Assembly: GCA_022749755.1 (NCBI GenBank) | Contig: CM040449.1 | Location: forward strand, 15,038,363 to 15,102,362 | Direction of reading: 5' to 3' | DNA length: 64,000 nucleotides | From: Azadirachta indica | Taxonomy: Eukaryota > Streptophyta > Magnoliopsida > Sapindales > Meliaceae | Shown: positions 45,272 to 57,870 of the stretch, piece by piece | Layout: each line of letters starts with the position of its first letter | How positions within the stretch are numbered: position 1 is the stretch's first letter | Position numbers and translations under genes: made by a program | The notes under the pieces: model-generated | The model's database searches: none | Seen by the model: only the letters and a program-made list of their open reading frames with translations | What the model was told of the DNA's origin: nothing

Positions 45272-46730
45272 TTGTTCATGATGCCAAGGGTCATTTCGGC
45301 TCTATTAGCTTGGAAAAGCTTAAGGAAAGGTTGTGCAGGTTTCTTGGCCAGTGTAGTTGATATTGAGAAGGTAAAAGTGAAGTTACTAGATGTCCCTCCA
45401 ATAAACGAGTTTGCGAATGTTTTTCCTGAAGATTTACCTAGTATTCCTCTTGATTGAGAGATCGAGTTTAATATAGAGCTTGTCCTTGGAACAACACCAA
45501 TATCGAATGCACTTTATCGTATGGCATTAATAGAGCTCAAGAAGCTCAAAAAACAATTGCAAGAACTACTTAAGAAGGGTTTCATTTGCCTAAATATTTC
45601 ACTATCGGGTACTCCTGTGCTATTTGTCAAGGAGAAGGATGGAGCAAAGCGTCTATGGATTGATTATAAGGAGGTAAATCGGGTAACTATAAGGAATAAG
45701 TATCCACTTCCAACAATTGATGATTTGTTTAACCAACTACAAGGAGCTTCGGTGTTCTCAATGATTGACCTTCATTCTGGCTATCATCAATTAAAGATTA
45801 AGAAATAGGACATTCCTACTATTGCTTTCTAGACGAGGTATGGGCATTATGAGCTTGTGGTGATGCCATTTAGGTTGACAATTGCCCCTACCGCTTTTAT
45901 GGATCTTATAAACCGCATGTTCAAGGATTATTTGGATAACTTTGTAATTGTGTTCATAGATGATATGTTAGTGTATTCTAAGAGTAAAGAATACCATAAA
46001 GAACATTTGAAGATGGTATTGCAAGTCTTAAGGGAAAAGAAACTTTATGCAAATTTCAAAAAGTGTGAATTTTGGCTTAATCGAATTGCATTCTTAGGGC
46101 ATGTTGTTTCTTCTAAAGGACTTCGATGGATCTTAGCAAAATAGAAGCATTTTTGGATTGGCTAAGCCTGACTAACATTGGAGAAGTTCATAGCTTTCTT
46201 GGATTGGTTGGGTATTACAGACGATTTGTGGAAGGATTCTCAAAGATAGCTACTTTTTTAATGCAACTAACGAAGAAGAATGCCAAAGACGAGTGTGAGA
46301 AAGCTTTCAAGAGCTTAAGCATCGATTGGTGAATGCTCCAATATTGACCATTCCTGTGGGATCTAGTAGATATATAATTTATAGTGATGCATGCCTCTCT
46401 TAAAGTTTTGGGTTGTGTGATGCAAAATGGAAAAGTCATAACTTACGCCTCGCAGCAATTGAAGAGTTATGAGAAGAATTATCCTACTCACGACTTGGAG
46501 TTGGCAGCAGTGATTTTTACTTTCAAAATTTGACGACATTATCTTTATGGTGAGAAATGTGAAATATACATTGACCATAAAAGCCCTAGATACGTTTTCA
46601 CTCAAAAAAAGCTGAATATGAGACAGCAGCGATGGCTTGAACTAGTGAAGGATTATGACTGCATAATAAATTATCATCCAGGAAAGGCTAATGTGGTGGC
46701 TGATGCTTTGAGTGGAAAATCTATATGAAG
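45272..46730 (+). pseudogene. Reverse transcriptase and RNase H relic of Tekay-type element
   Basis: RT blocks: NEFANVFPEDLPSIP near 45408, [20 protein letters not shown] near 45606-45663, [15 protein letters not shown] near 45758, [20 protein letters not shown] near 45863 and the active-site FIDDMLVYS near 45955. RNase H blocks: YSDA near 46380, [19 protein letters not shown] near 46430, LELAAVIF near 46498 and a final VVADALS near 46694. Stops at 45455, 45806, 45830, 46142 and a shift near 46130 interrupt it. The RT active site itself is intact. Confidence 0.88.
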
Positions 46731-47800
46731 TGTGGCTACACTTATGACTACTCAAAAGTAGATCTTACTAGATTTTGAGAAGTTAGGCATTGAAGTTGTG
46801 AAGGGATACATTAAGGCTTATGTTGCACAGTTATTCGTACAGCCTACTTTCATCGAAAGGATTAAGAGGGCATAAAAAATTGATGAAATTTCGAAAAAGA
46901 TCTTAGAAGAAGTTTTAACAGATGGAAGACCTAGATTCATGGTGTTTGATGATGGAGTATTGTGCTTTAAAAGCAGTCTTTGTGTTCCTAACAACAAGGA
47001 TATAAAGCATGAAATCTTAACAAAGGCATAAAATTCCTTTTCTACCATCCATCCTAGTAGCAAAAAGATGTATCAACACCTTCGAGGGATTTATTATTGG
47101 GTTAATATGAAGAAAGAGATTACACAATTTATTGAGCAATGTCTGACATGTCAACAAATCAAGACTGAACATCAAAGACCATTTGGGTTGTTGAAACCTT
47201 TATTAGTGCGAGAATAGAAATGGGACCACATAGCAATGGATTTTGTTATGGGGTTGCCGAAGACACAGAAAGGTTAAAATGCAGTTTAGGTGTTATCGAT
47301 AGATTGACGAAGTCCGCACATTTTATTCTAGTGAATACTAATTATTCTATGGATAAGTATGTAAAATTGTATATGGATGAGATTATAAGATTGGACGGTG
47401 TACCATTTTTTATTGTCTCTAATAGTGATCCACGATTCACCTTAATGTTTTGGAAGAGCTTGCATAAAGCCAGAGGGACTAAGTTAAACTTCAGCACTAC
47501 ATTCCACCCACAGACCGACGGACAATCTGGAAGGACCATTCAAATTCTAGAGGATATGTTGCGGGCTTGTGTAATAGATTTCAAGGTAGTTGGGATAAAC
47601 ACTTACCGTTAGTAGAGTGCATATACAACAATAGTTATCATTCTACAATTGGTATGGCACCTTATGAAGCTCTTTATAGAAGAAAGTGCAGATCTTCAGT
47701 GCATTAGGATGAAGTCGGTGAAAGGAAAGTCTTAGGACCGTAGATTTTCCAACAAACATGCGAGGTGATTGAAAAGATAAGAGAAAGAATGAAAGTGGCA
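46731..47800 (+). pseudogene. Integrase relic of Tekay-type element
   Basis: The zinc-binding HHCC segment lies at about 47050-47160 (IHPSSKKMYQHLRGIYYW, then CLTCQQIKTEH). The core holds VIDRLTKSAHFI near 47300 with the first Asp, SNSDPRFT near 47425 with the second, and STTFHPQTDGQSGRT near 47496, just before the Glu position, which now reads Gly-Arg. Stops and a shift near 47600 break the frame before the linker region HSTIGMAPYEALYRRKC near 47640. Confidence 0.87.
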
Positions 47801-48272
47801 CAGAGTTAACAAAAGAGTTATGCTAATAATAGAAGAAAAAGCCTAGAGTTTATAGTAAGGGATAAAGTGTTCCTAAAGGTCACCTCAACAAAAGGAGTCA
47901 TGAGATTCGTCAAGAAGGGAAAATTGAGTCCAAGGTTTATTGGCCCTTTTGAGATACTTGAAATGGTAGGAGATGTGGCTTATCAGCTTGCTCTTCCTCC
48001 ATCATTAGCTAGAGTTCTTAACATCTTTCACGTGTCTATGCTACGGAAGTATATCTATAACTCAAAGCATGTATAATATATAAGCCACTCCATCTGAAAG
48101 ATGATCTTATCTATGAAGAGACACCTATTTGATTGCTAGATCATAAAGAACAAATGTTGTGTGCTAAGAAGATACCTTTTATGAAAGCCTTGTGGCGAAA
48201 CCATTCTATGGAGGAAGCAACTTGGAAGCGAGACGAAGAAATGCAATTAAAGTATCCTCACCTCTTCGAGTG
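47801..48272 (+). pseudogene. Integrase C-terminus and chromodomain-like tail of Tekay-type element
   Basis: The GPFEILEMVGDVAYQLALPP block (47944-48003) and FHVSMLRKYI (48026) are the usual Tekay C-terminus. After a stop at 48074 and a shift, the chromodomain-like tail follows: LDHKEQMLCAKKIPF near 48138, then ALWRNHSMEEATWKRDEEMQ near 48190-48247, ending in a stop at about 48270. Such tails steer insertion toward heterochromatin in related elements. Confidence 0.82.
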
Positions 48273-48308
48273 AAAAGTAAGGGAATTTCAAGGATGAAAT
48301 TCTTTTAA

Positions 48309-48321
48309 CATCGGGAGAAAT
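48309..48321 (+). other. Polypurine tract of Tekay-type element
   Basis: CGGGAGAAA, just before the 3' LTR at 48322, is at the position of the plus-strand primer. It is shorter and less pure than usual. Confidence 0.55.
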
Positions 48322-50039
48322 TATAACACCGCTCAACAGTATGAAATCTATTTACTAATACTTAGACAGATTAATTGATTCTTGGTTTCGGTTGTAGATT
48401 TTATAAGTATTTAGAAGTGTTATTAGAGTGACTATAATTTTAAGTGTGAGCTTACTTAGTAAGACCCAAAATACAAGCTTAACTTAAGTACTAAGGTTTT
48501 AGAAAGAAAAAAGATCATGGAAATCCAATTTCCTTAACCCATTTTTAAGGAGTCCAACTACTAAAATGGATGGCTAAGATTTGGTTAAATGTTAGATATA
48601 AGAGCCAAATCAATGGTATAGAATGAATGGTTTGCACTACTGAAATGAATGGTTGAGATTTAGCTAAGTGTTAGGTATAACAACCAAATCAATGACCTAG
48701 GATAATTGGCTTCATCTATAAATAGCTCTCTTTCTTAAAGCTTAGCCATCAAGTGAGTAGTATAGCTTCCAAGAAAAGGAGATGAGAGTTTAAAAGACTC
48801 GGTGTTTTTTAAGGAGAAGTTGATAGTAACCAAGGTAATCCAATAATCTATTCAACTTTTATTGTGTTTTATGTTATTAATATGAAGTATAGATACATAT
48901 TTTACCTAAAAATATCATAAGAAGATTGAAGACTTAGGTAAATCATAGTCTATAAGCTTGAGTTTTGGCAATTGAAATTATTAAAAAAATTTGTAGGAAT
49001 AAGTATTGACAACAAGGAAGAATTTGCAAAAGCCTAGAACTTAAATAGTGGCTCGGGTCAAGAATTTTATAAATCCATATATTGTGTACTTTGATAAACT
49101 ACTTCAACGGAGTAAACTAGACATCCTAAGGGTCATGATCAGTTTTATTTTGTTCAAAAATGGTACGTTTTCGATTTTATATGAATTTTTGAATCTTGCC
49201 CTAAGACGTTGGAAAATATCGATTTCTACGTAATTCCTGAATGGTAAAATTTTCTAGGTTGACCAACAGTCTCCAAAAATTGCAAAAATTCAGTTCATGG
49301 TTTGTTACCATGTCTATTATAACCTTGGGTACCCTTGGGTCTTTTGAGTCTTCGCATTCGTGTGTTGACGGATTTGTGCATATGGGAGGACTCGCCGATA
49401 ATCAGGGCAAAGGTGTGGCTTTCACCTTTGGGCATGAGTGTTCCTTTTGTGTAAAATTTTGTACTCCACTTGCCGATACCCTATATACGGTAAGTCATTG
49501 ACGGGTGACTCAAGCTCAATATATAGTATGTGATATGTGAAGTCTTACTAAGTAATAACTAAATGAAGATATTTCTAACTAAATGTGAATAAAAGTTTGA
49601 AATTAAACTTATGATATGCATAAGTTGAAAGTGATTTGTTCTATGCATTCTTTAAGAACAAACATTTTTTTTTTTGTCATGTTGCATGCCATGCTCATGC
49701 ATTATATATATGTGTTTTTGTATATGAAAAACTAGTATGCTTACTGAGTTAATACTCATTATAGTTTATTGTGATTCCCAAATAAGTGATCATACACACG
49801 TAGTAAATTTGGCGAAGCTTCTGCTATCCCTTGGTTCCCAAAATTTTAGGGTGTTGAATTTATGTTTGGTTTATTAGTTTGGTCATTTTCATGTTTTGGA
49901 GGCTAAACTTAAAGATTGTTTGACTTGATAATTTATTCATGAAGTTATGATTTTTGATAAATTTTTAGTCAGATGTATTAGTTGTTATATTATGTGTATG
50001 ATAAATCACTTCTCGAACCTCACGGGTTAGGGCGTGACA
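48322..50039 (+). repeat. 3' LTR of Tekay-type element, internally deleted
   Basis: 1718 bases, from TATAACACCG to GGCGTGACA. It aligns with 41109-42120, then jumps at about 49305-49325 to the part matching 43000-43692. A short stretch near the start (GTACATGTATATTGTATG in the 5' LTR) is also missing. Confidence 0.9.
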
Positions 50040-50044
50040 CAATC
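50040..50044. repeat. Target-site duplication CAATC (right)
   Basis: Same five bases as 41104-41108. Confidence 0.88.
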
Positions 50045-51005
50045 ATTAATTTAACTTCTTTAAGATCACATCTTTAACATAGTATCATTCTTCCCGACAA
50101 CACGAATAATCCTTACTTTTCGACTATCTTTTGTCATTGAAAACCAACCTTAGGCATTGTTCTAGTATCCTCGCATCTTTCCTACATCTATAGACATTAA
50201 TTTAGTTACTTTCGGGATTGTAAAATAACTTTTTGTAGCTTTAAACCTGTTAGGTCACAAATGGGCATATTGAATATTGTTGTAAGTGAGGACATTCAAT
50301 ATTTATCTTGTTTTTTTCAGTAATTGTGATCTACCCTTAAACTATCGTGTTTCTTTGTATTTGTATTGGGACTATCTCGCTCTCATACACTGTAGAATCA
50401 TAATTTAGATCTCGTGTTTAATTAATTTTTTTTTTATTAAGTTTTGCAGGAATGATAATAGTAATAGCAAATCCCGCTGTCAAGATAACTAGTCTTTCAA
50501 GGTTAAAAATTTATAACTCTCGAACTACCAAGTGAGACCCAAAGAACTTGGTGGGCCTTAATTTCTATAACTCAGAAAGCATGTGAAATCTTAATTTGGA
50601 TATGGAAGCCCAACAATATTTAAGTTCACCAAGAGAGACACAAGGCTTGGTCAAACAATCAGGCAATCACAGCTTGACTAGTGGATTGAAAAAAATTTCT
50701 CCTGCAATGCTTGTCTATTATGATTATTATGATTCTGCCATTTTTTCATGTAAGATTTATCATACATATATTTTATATTTAAAACTCATGACATTTTTAA
50801 TATATTAGTACAATTAGCTAAATACTTAGTTGATTTCTAAATTAATTTTTTTCAACATATTAAAAATAAATTTTTTTAAACCCAATAATCTCAATTCAAC
50901 TATAATTATGACGAGGAGAAAAATATTGATATATGTAACTATACCGCTTAAGAAATTTTAAGGAAAACCTTTTACTTGGATCATAAGAAATTCAAGGTTG
51001 TCCTT
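50045..51005. other. Intergenic DNA between Tekay and hAT elements
   Basis: No gene recognised. The short open frame at 50596-50808 has no family marks. Confidence 0.4.
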
Positions 51006-51013
51006 CAACAAAT
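51006..51013. repeat. Target-site duplication CAACAAAT (left)
   Basis: Eight bases, as made by hAT transposases. Repeated exactly at 54460-54467. Confidence 0.9.
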
Positions 51014-51214
51014 TAGGACTGGGCAAAAAAACTAAAACTCAAAAACCAAACCGAATCAAACCAACTGAACAATTTTGGTCCGGACTTGTATATAATTCGG
51101 TTCGGTTCATTCTTAATATTAAAAAACCTAAAATTATTCGGTCCAAGCCAATCTTCCCTCAAAAAACCTGGATTGACCAAATTTTTATTTTTTTTTTTAT
51201 TTTTATTGAACAAA

Positions 51215-51416
51215 ATGACATCATTTTGTTCAATAAAATTAAAAAAGAAAAAAAAAAGAAAAGATAACCTAGGTAGTTCTAAAACCCCTCTTTAGTTTTC
51301 TCCTCTTCTCTTTACAACATCATTTTGTTCAATAAAAATAAAAAAGAAAAAAAAAAGAAAAGATAACCTAGGCAGTTCTAAAACCCCTCTTTAGTTTTCT
51401 CCTCTTCTCTTTACAA
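51215..51416. repeat. Tandem duplication of about 100 bp in hAT leader
   Basis: A unit from CATCATTTTGTTCAATAAA to CTCTTCTCTTTACAA occurs twice in a row, at about 51219-51318 and 51319-51416, with only a few differences. It lies upstream of the transposase start at 51632, in what should be its promoter or 5' leader. Confidence 0.88.
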
Positions 51417-51631
51417 TCGTGACCAATTTACAATTTCTCTTCGTCTCTAACGACCTCCAATTTGTGCACTAAATTTTCAATTCATAATCGATTCCTAAGT
51501 GTTTTAAGGTTAGTTTAATTATTATTGTTTTTATTTTCATTTTTATACATTTTGTAGTGACATATATATTTATATTTGTTTTATTATTTTCTTTGCATTA
51601 ATTGTGTTTAATTTGTCTTCTAATTTTTTAG

Positions 51632-53859
51632 ATGAAGTTTACTTTCAAAAGACATATTATTGATGAGGGTGATGGAACAAGTCAAGAAGATGCTTTGGGA
51701 CAACACTTGAACATTGATAAGAGATTATGGTCTGATGTATGGAAATTCTTCACCAAGTTAGTAGGAGGAAAAAGAGCTAAGTGCAAATATTGTCATATAG
51801 ATTTTGCCTGTGAAAGTAACACCGTTGGAACTTCTAGTTTGCATAGGCATTTGTCTAGGTGTAATGCTTATAAAAATAGCGTGGTAGATGAAAAGCAAAT
51901 TATATTAACATTTGCGAAAGGTAAGAGTAATGGTGATGAGAGTGCTACCAGTAACGTGCTGCCTATAGGATTTAATAAAGATGCATGTAGAAAGGCATTG
52001 GTCATAATGATTATTGTTAATGAATTGCCATTTAATTTTGTGGAGGGTTAAGGGTTTAAACAATTTTGTAGAATTGCTTGTCCAAAGTTTGATATTCCTT
52101 CTCGAAGAATAGTTGCAATGAGAAAACTGCATTAAAGAACATATTTTCTACAAATAGGCAAAGGGTTAGTATTACCATGGACATATGGACTTCCATTAAA
52201 ATATTAGCTATATGGTAACCACAGCTCATTTCATTGATAGTGATTGGAACTTGCAAAGGAGAATTTTAAATTTTGGTGTAGTTCCAAATCATAAAGAGGA
52301 AACAATTAGAAAATTGATTGAGGTAAGTTTACATGGTTGGGGTATAGAGAGATTGTTTACCATTACTGTTGATAATGCAAGTTCAAATGATGTGGCAGTA
52401 AATTATATTAGAAGAAAGTTAAAAAATTGGAGTGTTGATGGGTTGGCATTAAATGGTGAATATTTGCATTTGAGGTATTGTGCACACATTCTTAATTTAA
52501 TTGTTGGTGAAGCATTGAAAGAAGTGGATGAAACAATAATCAACATTCGCAATGCTGTGAAATATGTTAGATCTTCCTCAGCAAGATTAGCCAAATTCAA
52601 AATATATGCAGAGAAGGAGAAGATTTCATCCAAAGGACTACTTGTGTTAAATGTTCCTACAAGATGAAATTCAACATATTTGATGTTGGAAAGTGCATTA
52701 AAATTTCAAAAAACCTTTGATAGAGTACAAGATGATGATTCTCTTTATTTGCCTTACTTTGAGGAAATGGAAAATAGGAAGCCCAAATTAAGGCCACCGA
52801 CTACTCATTGTTGGAGAGAAGCAAAAAGGTTTATAAAATTTTTGGAGACATTTTACGTGATAACATTGAAGTTTAGTACTTCCTCTAGTATAACTTCACA
52901 TTTGTATTTTAATGAGATGTGGAAGATTCAGATACACTTGCAGGCACAATTGCTGGTAGAGATGATTTGTTATGCAATATAGCTACTAATATGGAGAAGA
53001 AGTTTGACAAATATTAGGGTGCTTTGAATAACATAAATAAATTACTACTTCTTGCAGTTTTGTTAGATCCCTGTTGCAAAATGGAATTTACAGTATGTTG
53101 CTTCAATTCTATGTATGATTCTAACACAATTGAATCCATAAGAAAAGACATTAAAGGTTTATTATATAGTTTAGCTTATATAACTCCTATATTGTATGGA
53201 ATGCCAACATTGATGATCATATAGCTTTTGGATGTACTAGCGATACTCATCATTCTTGTGATGAACGATTGCCAAGTATGTTGGTGGATGATGATGATGA
53301 TGATGATTTTCTCACTATTAATAAGCCTTGTGATCCTTTCCAACAATTTTCTATACAAAAAGAAACTCGCAATGACACTAAACTGAAACATTAGATTGAG
53401 AGATATTTGTTGGAATATGTTGAGCCTTATAACAATAAGAATTTTGATATTTTGTGTTGGTGGAAGTTGAAGTTGAATTGTACAAAACATCAACTTTTAT
53501 CTTTGATGGCAAAAGATGGTTTTGCAACTTCAATTTCTACTGTTGCATCTGAGTCGGCATTTAGTATTGGAGGACATATTCTTGATCCATTTAGGAGTTC
53601 ATTGACTCCTAAATTTGTTAAAGCATTGGTTTGTACGCAAAATTGGTTGCATTTTTCACTTCTTGGTGATAACTCTTATGAAAAAGCATGTGTGCTAGAG
53701 GTTAAATTTTATGAAGCAATTGAGTCAGGTAATATAATTAATTAATTAGTATACTAGTTTAGTTATGAATAATCAAATTTCTAATTTATTTTTTATTGTT
53801 GTAATGCAGAGTTTGTGAGGCCAATGCAAACACTAGAGGAGCACATAACTATTGTCTGA
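51632..53859 (+). pseudogene. hAT transposase relic (BED finger, hATC dimerisation domain)
   Basis: The ATG at 51632 opens a 140-codon frame with a BED-type finger, CKYCHIDFACES...LHRHLSRC (51784-51864). Downstream: ELPFNFVEG near 52025, then shifts and stops to 52211. The RNase H-like core follows with TTAHFIDSDWNLQRRILNF near 52218, TITVDNASSNDVAV near 52362 and YCAHILNLIVGEAL near 52478. Stops and shifts follow at 52665 (expected Trp), 52980 and 53222. The hATC part, STVASESAFSIGGHILDPFR (53540-53599), is intact. A GT-AG intron (about 53729-53809) precedes a last exon EFVRPMQTLEEH ending at 53859. The protein would excise and reinsert the element, but is not translatable as one chain. Confidence 0.88.
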
Positions 53860-54459
53860 AAATAAACTTTTATATTAGATGTAACATATATGTTATATTT
53901 AAAATCAATATTTAGTTTTTTTTTGTTTTAATTTATTCTTGAATTCTGCTTAAGGTTTATTAATTTGTTGAAAGTTTGAATTGATTTAATCAATATTGAG
54001 ATTTTGCTTGTTTAAGTTTATTTTTTAATTCTGTTTAACATTTATTGATTTGCTAAAAGTTTGAATTGATTTGTTGCAGGTTAGTTTTTCCACAAGTTTT
54101 ATAGATGTTGGCTACTAGGTCTAGTTGTTAATTTATTGTTTAATTTGTTTTTTTATTCTTGTTAATTGTAACAGAATGGTTAGTTACATGTTACTTACTT
54201 TGTTTTTGAAATTTCGAAATGTGAAAGCTTAATGTAGAAAAGTGTATTTAATTTTTTATTTCATCTTTTAAGTTAATTGTAATTTTTTTATTAAACCTGA
54301 AAAACCAGACCGGACTGACCTGAATCCGAACGATTTGAGTTTGGTCCAAGTTTTCTTTACAGTCGATTCGGTCCGGATTTATAAAGTCAAAATTCAAAAT
54401 TTTCTGATTTGATCTAATTTTTTAAAAATTCGGACCGAACCAACCCGTGATCACCCCTA

Positions 54460-54467
54460 CAACAAAT
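54460..54467. repeat. Target-site duplication CAACAAAT (right)
   Basis: Exact copy of 51006-51013. Confidence 0.9.
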
Positions 54468-56914
54468 ATGAAACGAATAAAAGATATTTAAAAGTAATAA
54501 AATACCTTATAATATTTTCAATTAATTTTGATAAAAACTTTTATTTTATTTTGTTTAATTTTGTACCTAAAGCCCATTAAACTATTATTAGTTAATTTGA
54601 CACATGAGTTATATAGAATTCAATTTAACTATGGTATCCTGATTTGTAGATCAAATTGATATAAAATTAAATTGATAATCATTATAAATGTTAATAATAT
54701 TATATGTATATAAGTTTCTTGTATAAACTAATATAATATAATTAACTTTAAGGTTTTTCACTTATCGCATATGTTTGTGAAGATAATCATTTAGATTTAA
54801 TTTATTTTTAATAAGTGTATAAGTAAAAAAATAAATTAAAATTGGTGTATATTAAATATATCATTAATTTATTAAAAGTCATCATTCAACCTTAAATAAT
54901 GGTAAAATAATTATTTTACTTTTAATTTTAATAAAAATAAAATAAATAATATAGTTTTAGTTCGTAAATTTTGATAAAATAATAAATTATGATACACTCT
55001 AGTTCATTATAATATTTTAGTCCTTATTATGTAGTAAGAGCCTTAAAAACCCAATTGGCGTGAAAATTGAGGCAAGTTCGGGATTATATTTTCCTGTCCG
55101 CCCATCACCGCTGCGCCTTTCCCTGTCTACCCAAATATATGTTGAATAAAATATTGATTTCATTTGTTCATTTTGTTCACAGAATGCATCACATCAATTT
55201 CTTCACATAGCTTCTCTGTTTTTCTATTTTTTTAATTTCTTCTCATGACTTCTGCGTTTTCTATTTTTATTATTTTTTAATTATCTTTCTAATCCAAACT
55301 TTGTAGAATACGCCATTTCTTTTTCTTAACAACGATCAATCATTACAATAATCGATCTTTTTTAGGAAAGTAATCGGTGATTAATTATTGTACAGAGTTA
55401 TTGACAATCTATATTGATTATAATCAACTGAAAATTTATGTTTGTAATATAACATTATAAATATTTTAGTTAAAATATGTTAAAAATATTGTAGTATCAT
55501 TTATGTTCTAGTTGAATCCCTATCGTACTAAACAAAACATTTTATAAAATAATTAAAATTGTTTGTGCGTTATTTCATCCGTAACCTGTGTACGTAACTT
55601 GGGCTTCAATCTCTTGTGCCTCATCTCGCAATACTATCATCTTCCTCGTAAAAGTGACCCAACAAGAGAGAATATATTAAACTGAATATAATTATGAATA
55701 ATAGGACAAATACTCAAAAGGCTTAGGTTAATTTCAAAGTTTAAATGGACATATACATACATATATACATACATACATACATAGGTAAAAGAATTTTTCT
55801 GGTAGCTGATGAATGTTGAAAATATATGCATATGTAATATATAAATTGAAGTGACGATGCAATGGAATAAATACGAATTATATTATTATAATTTTAAAAT
55901 ATTTTTCATAAATTAGTATTCAATATTGAATATTTAGGATTTTATATATCAAAAATATTAATATTACATTTTATATAATCCAAATATTTGGGATGCATAA
56001 TTGATTTTATAATTTATAATTTTGAGAATATTTATATAATCATAATATTATATTAATTTATAAATTATAATTTATAACCAAAACTTCTAAAAAATATTAA
56101 ATATTATAAATATAATAAAAATAAAAAATTACTTATAATAACAATAATTTAGAGATTAATTATCAAAATATAAATCGTAAGACTATAATTAATTATCATG
56201 TAGAAGTAATAAGGTTAAAATGATAAATTTATATGCCTTTTAAAAATATAAGGGTAAAATATTTATTTTATATCATTGCACATTAATTGTAAGGGGTATA
56301 TGTCATTTTTTTCATATTTTATAGGGGTATTTGTCATTTCTAAAATTTGAAGAAAATTTTGTTAATGTCTCTTAATTAAATAAGGGTAAAATAGTTATTT
56401 TATTATTATTTGGGAGTAGAGTGATGACTTTCAATAAAAAAAAGGTATATATGATAAATTTCGATAAATGTTAGGGTAAGACTAAAATTAACCCTAAAAC
56501 AAACTATCAAAATTTGGTTAATATGATGTTATGCATTTTAATATTATTAATGAGAAAATTAGCTATTTTTGTATTGTTTTAATTTGCTTGCATTTGGTTT
56601 TTAAATTGAAAAAGTGAAAATCAAAATGTGATTGAATTGAAATAGGAAAAATGTGAATTGTTTTTTAATGTGTATAATTGAAGAAGAATTTAAATATTTG
56701 ATATTTTTAATTTTTGGAATTTATTTTTTTACTTTTTAAAAGAAGAATTAATAAGACTTAAAATGATAAATTTGTTGATAAATAAATAATTAATGGTGCT
56801 TAAAATCATAGGATTTAGTTTTAAATAAACAAAAATAAATTAAGGTTCCAAAAAAATATTGGTCAAACGGGGTTTAAATGTAGTCTGGCTCCAACCCCTT
56901 TCTTTAAAAACAGG
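54468..56914. other. AT-rich intergenic DNA
   Basis: No gene seen. The stretches at about 54860-55025 and 56220-56470 resemble the first part of the repeat at 19250. A short GC-richer island at 55060-55130 (TGTCCGCCCATCACCGCTGCG) stands out but has no readable frame. A TACA microsatellite lies at about 55748-55785. Confidence 0.5.
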
Positions 56915-57870
56915 GGAGGCAAGGGTTTGCAGACAAACATCCCCCAAACGAGGTTGGTTCTAAGATTGCCATCCTCACCTCTAACTAGCCTCATTGCCAT
57001 CCTTATTGCTGTTACTCTATCATTATCCATTAAAATTTTTAATGGTGTAACTCACATTTTCTCCTCAACATTAAAAAACCATAATTTCATTACACCTAGT
57101 AAAACATTTAATGAAACCACACTTCTCCTTATTGAAAAAAATGCATAAATTTCCCTTACCATTTTTTTATTGTCGATCAAATCGCTTATTTTGGTTTTAA
57201 ATGCTTTTTTCGTTAGCTATTAATATCTACCATATTAACTATTGTTCTTCCTCATAATCAAAGCCACCCAAGAGATACATCATTGGAAACACAACCTAAA
57301 CTTATAGCGCATGGCTTTAATTCGCCCTTTTTGGAAACGAACAATAATAATGATTATAAGGATTTGCATGGGCAGATATTGTTGCTTTTATTGACAATTT
57401 TTTAGATATAATTTGGAGAAAATTTGTATTTGAAAAAGAGATAAAGAAGCAATGACAGTGGCAATACATGGTAAAGAAAGTGATAAAGAGAGAAAAAAAA
57501 AACATAATAGAAAAGATAAAAAATAAAAATGGAGGTAATAATAATGGTGGCGTATTTGGATATAGGAGGGGAATAAAAGTGCAACGGAGGTGGCAAATTA
57601 CGGTTTTTATGTTTATATTTTATATTAAATGTGAATAGTATAACATATTCATTTACATTTAATCAATAAGGATAAATTTGTATTTTATCGCTATTGAATG
57701 TATTGAATGACTAAATTATTAAAATCAACCAAGATGTGTCCTAAATTGTTATTTGACCAATATTCAGGGACTAAGACATTATTAAAAAGAGTGATGGCTT
57801 TCAATAAATTAATGGCAATATGTGATACATGTTTACAAATTAGAGGACAAGGGTAAAAATAAGAAAATTA
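56915..57870 (-). repeat. Interspersed repeat, copy 2 (inverted)
   Basis: Reverse complement of the family at 19250-20175. Open frames on both strands here (56927-57148, 57317-57596) are not kept in the other copy. Confidence 0.65.

Larger units (their letters stand above)
41109..50039 (+). mobile_element. Tekay/Del-type chromovirus (Ty3), complete ends, defective
   Basis: Bounded by LTRs 41109-43692 and 48322-50039 with 5-bp target duplication CAATC. The primer site is of the initiator tRNA-Met type. Internal order is gag with zinc knuckle, protease, RT, RNase H, integrase and a chromodomain-like tail. The long LTRs and the tail WRNHSMEEATWKRDEEM point to the Tekay/Del clade. All genes carry stops or shifts. 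The 3' LTR lacks about 870 bases present in the 5' LTR. Confidence 0.92.
51014..54459 (+). mobile_element. hAT transposon of RICESLEEPER type, complete ends, defective
   Basis: A 3446-bp DNA transposon with an 8-bp target duplication CAACAAAT. The ends are short imperfect inverted repeats (TAGGACTG... and, complemented, TAGGGGTG...). Both subterminal regions are rich in TTCGGTCCGG-like words (51054-51150 and 54300-54445), the likely transposase-binding sites. A BED-finger transposase gene with a 3' intron fills the middle but is broken by stops. Confidence 0.92.

Noticed and set aside
50998..51295. Three overlapping open frames on both strands
   Set aside because: They cover the hAT left end and subterminal repeats; low-complexity translation.
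55060..55130. CpG-richer island as promoter of a gene
   Set aside because: No readable frame follows on either strand within 1 kb.
57317..57596. Minus-strand open frames rich in Phe/Tyr/Leu
   Set aside because: They lie in the interspersed repeat, are not kept in its partner at 19.2-20.2 kb and are low-complexity.
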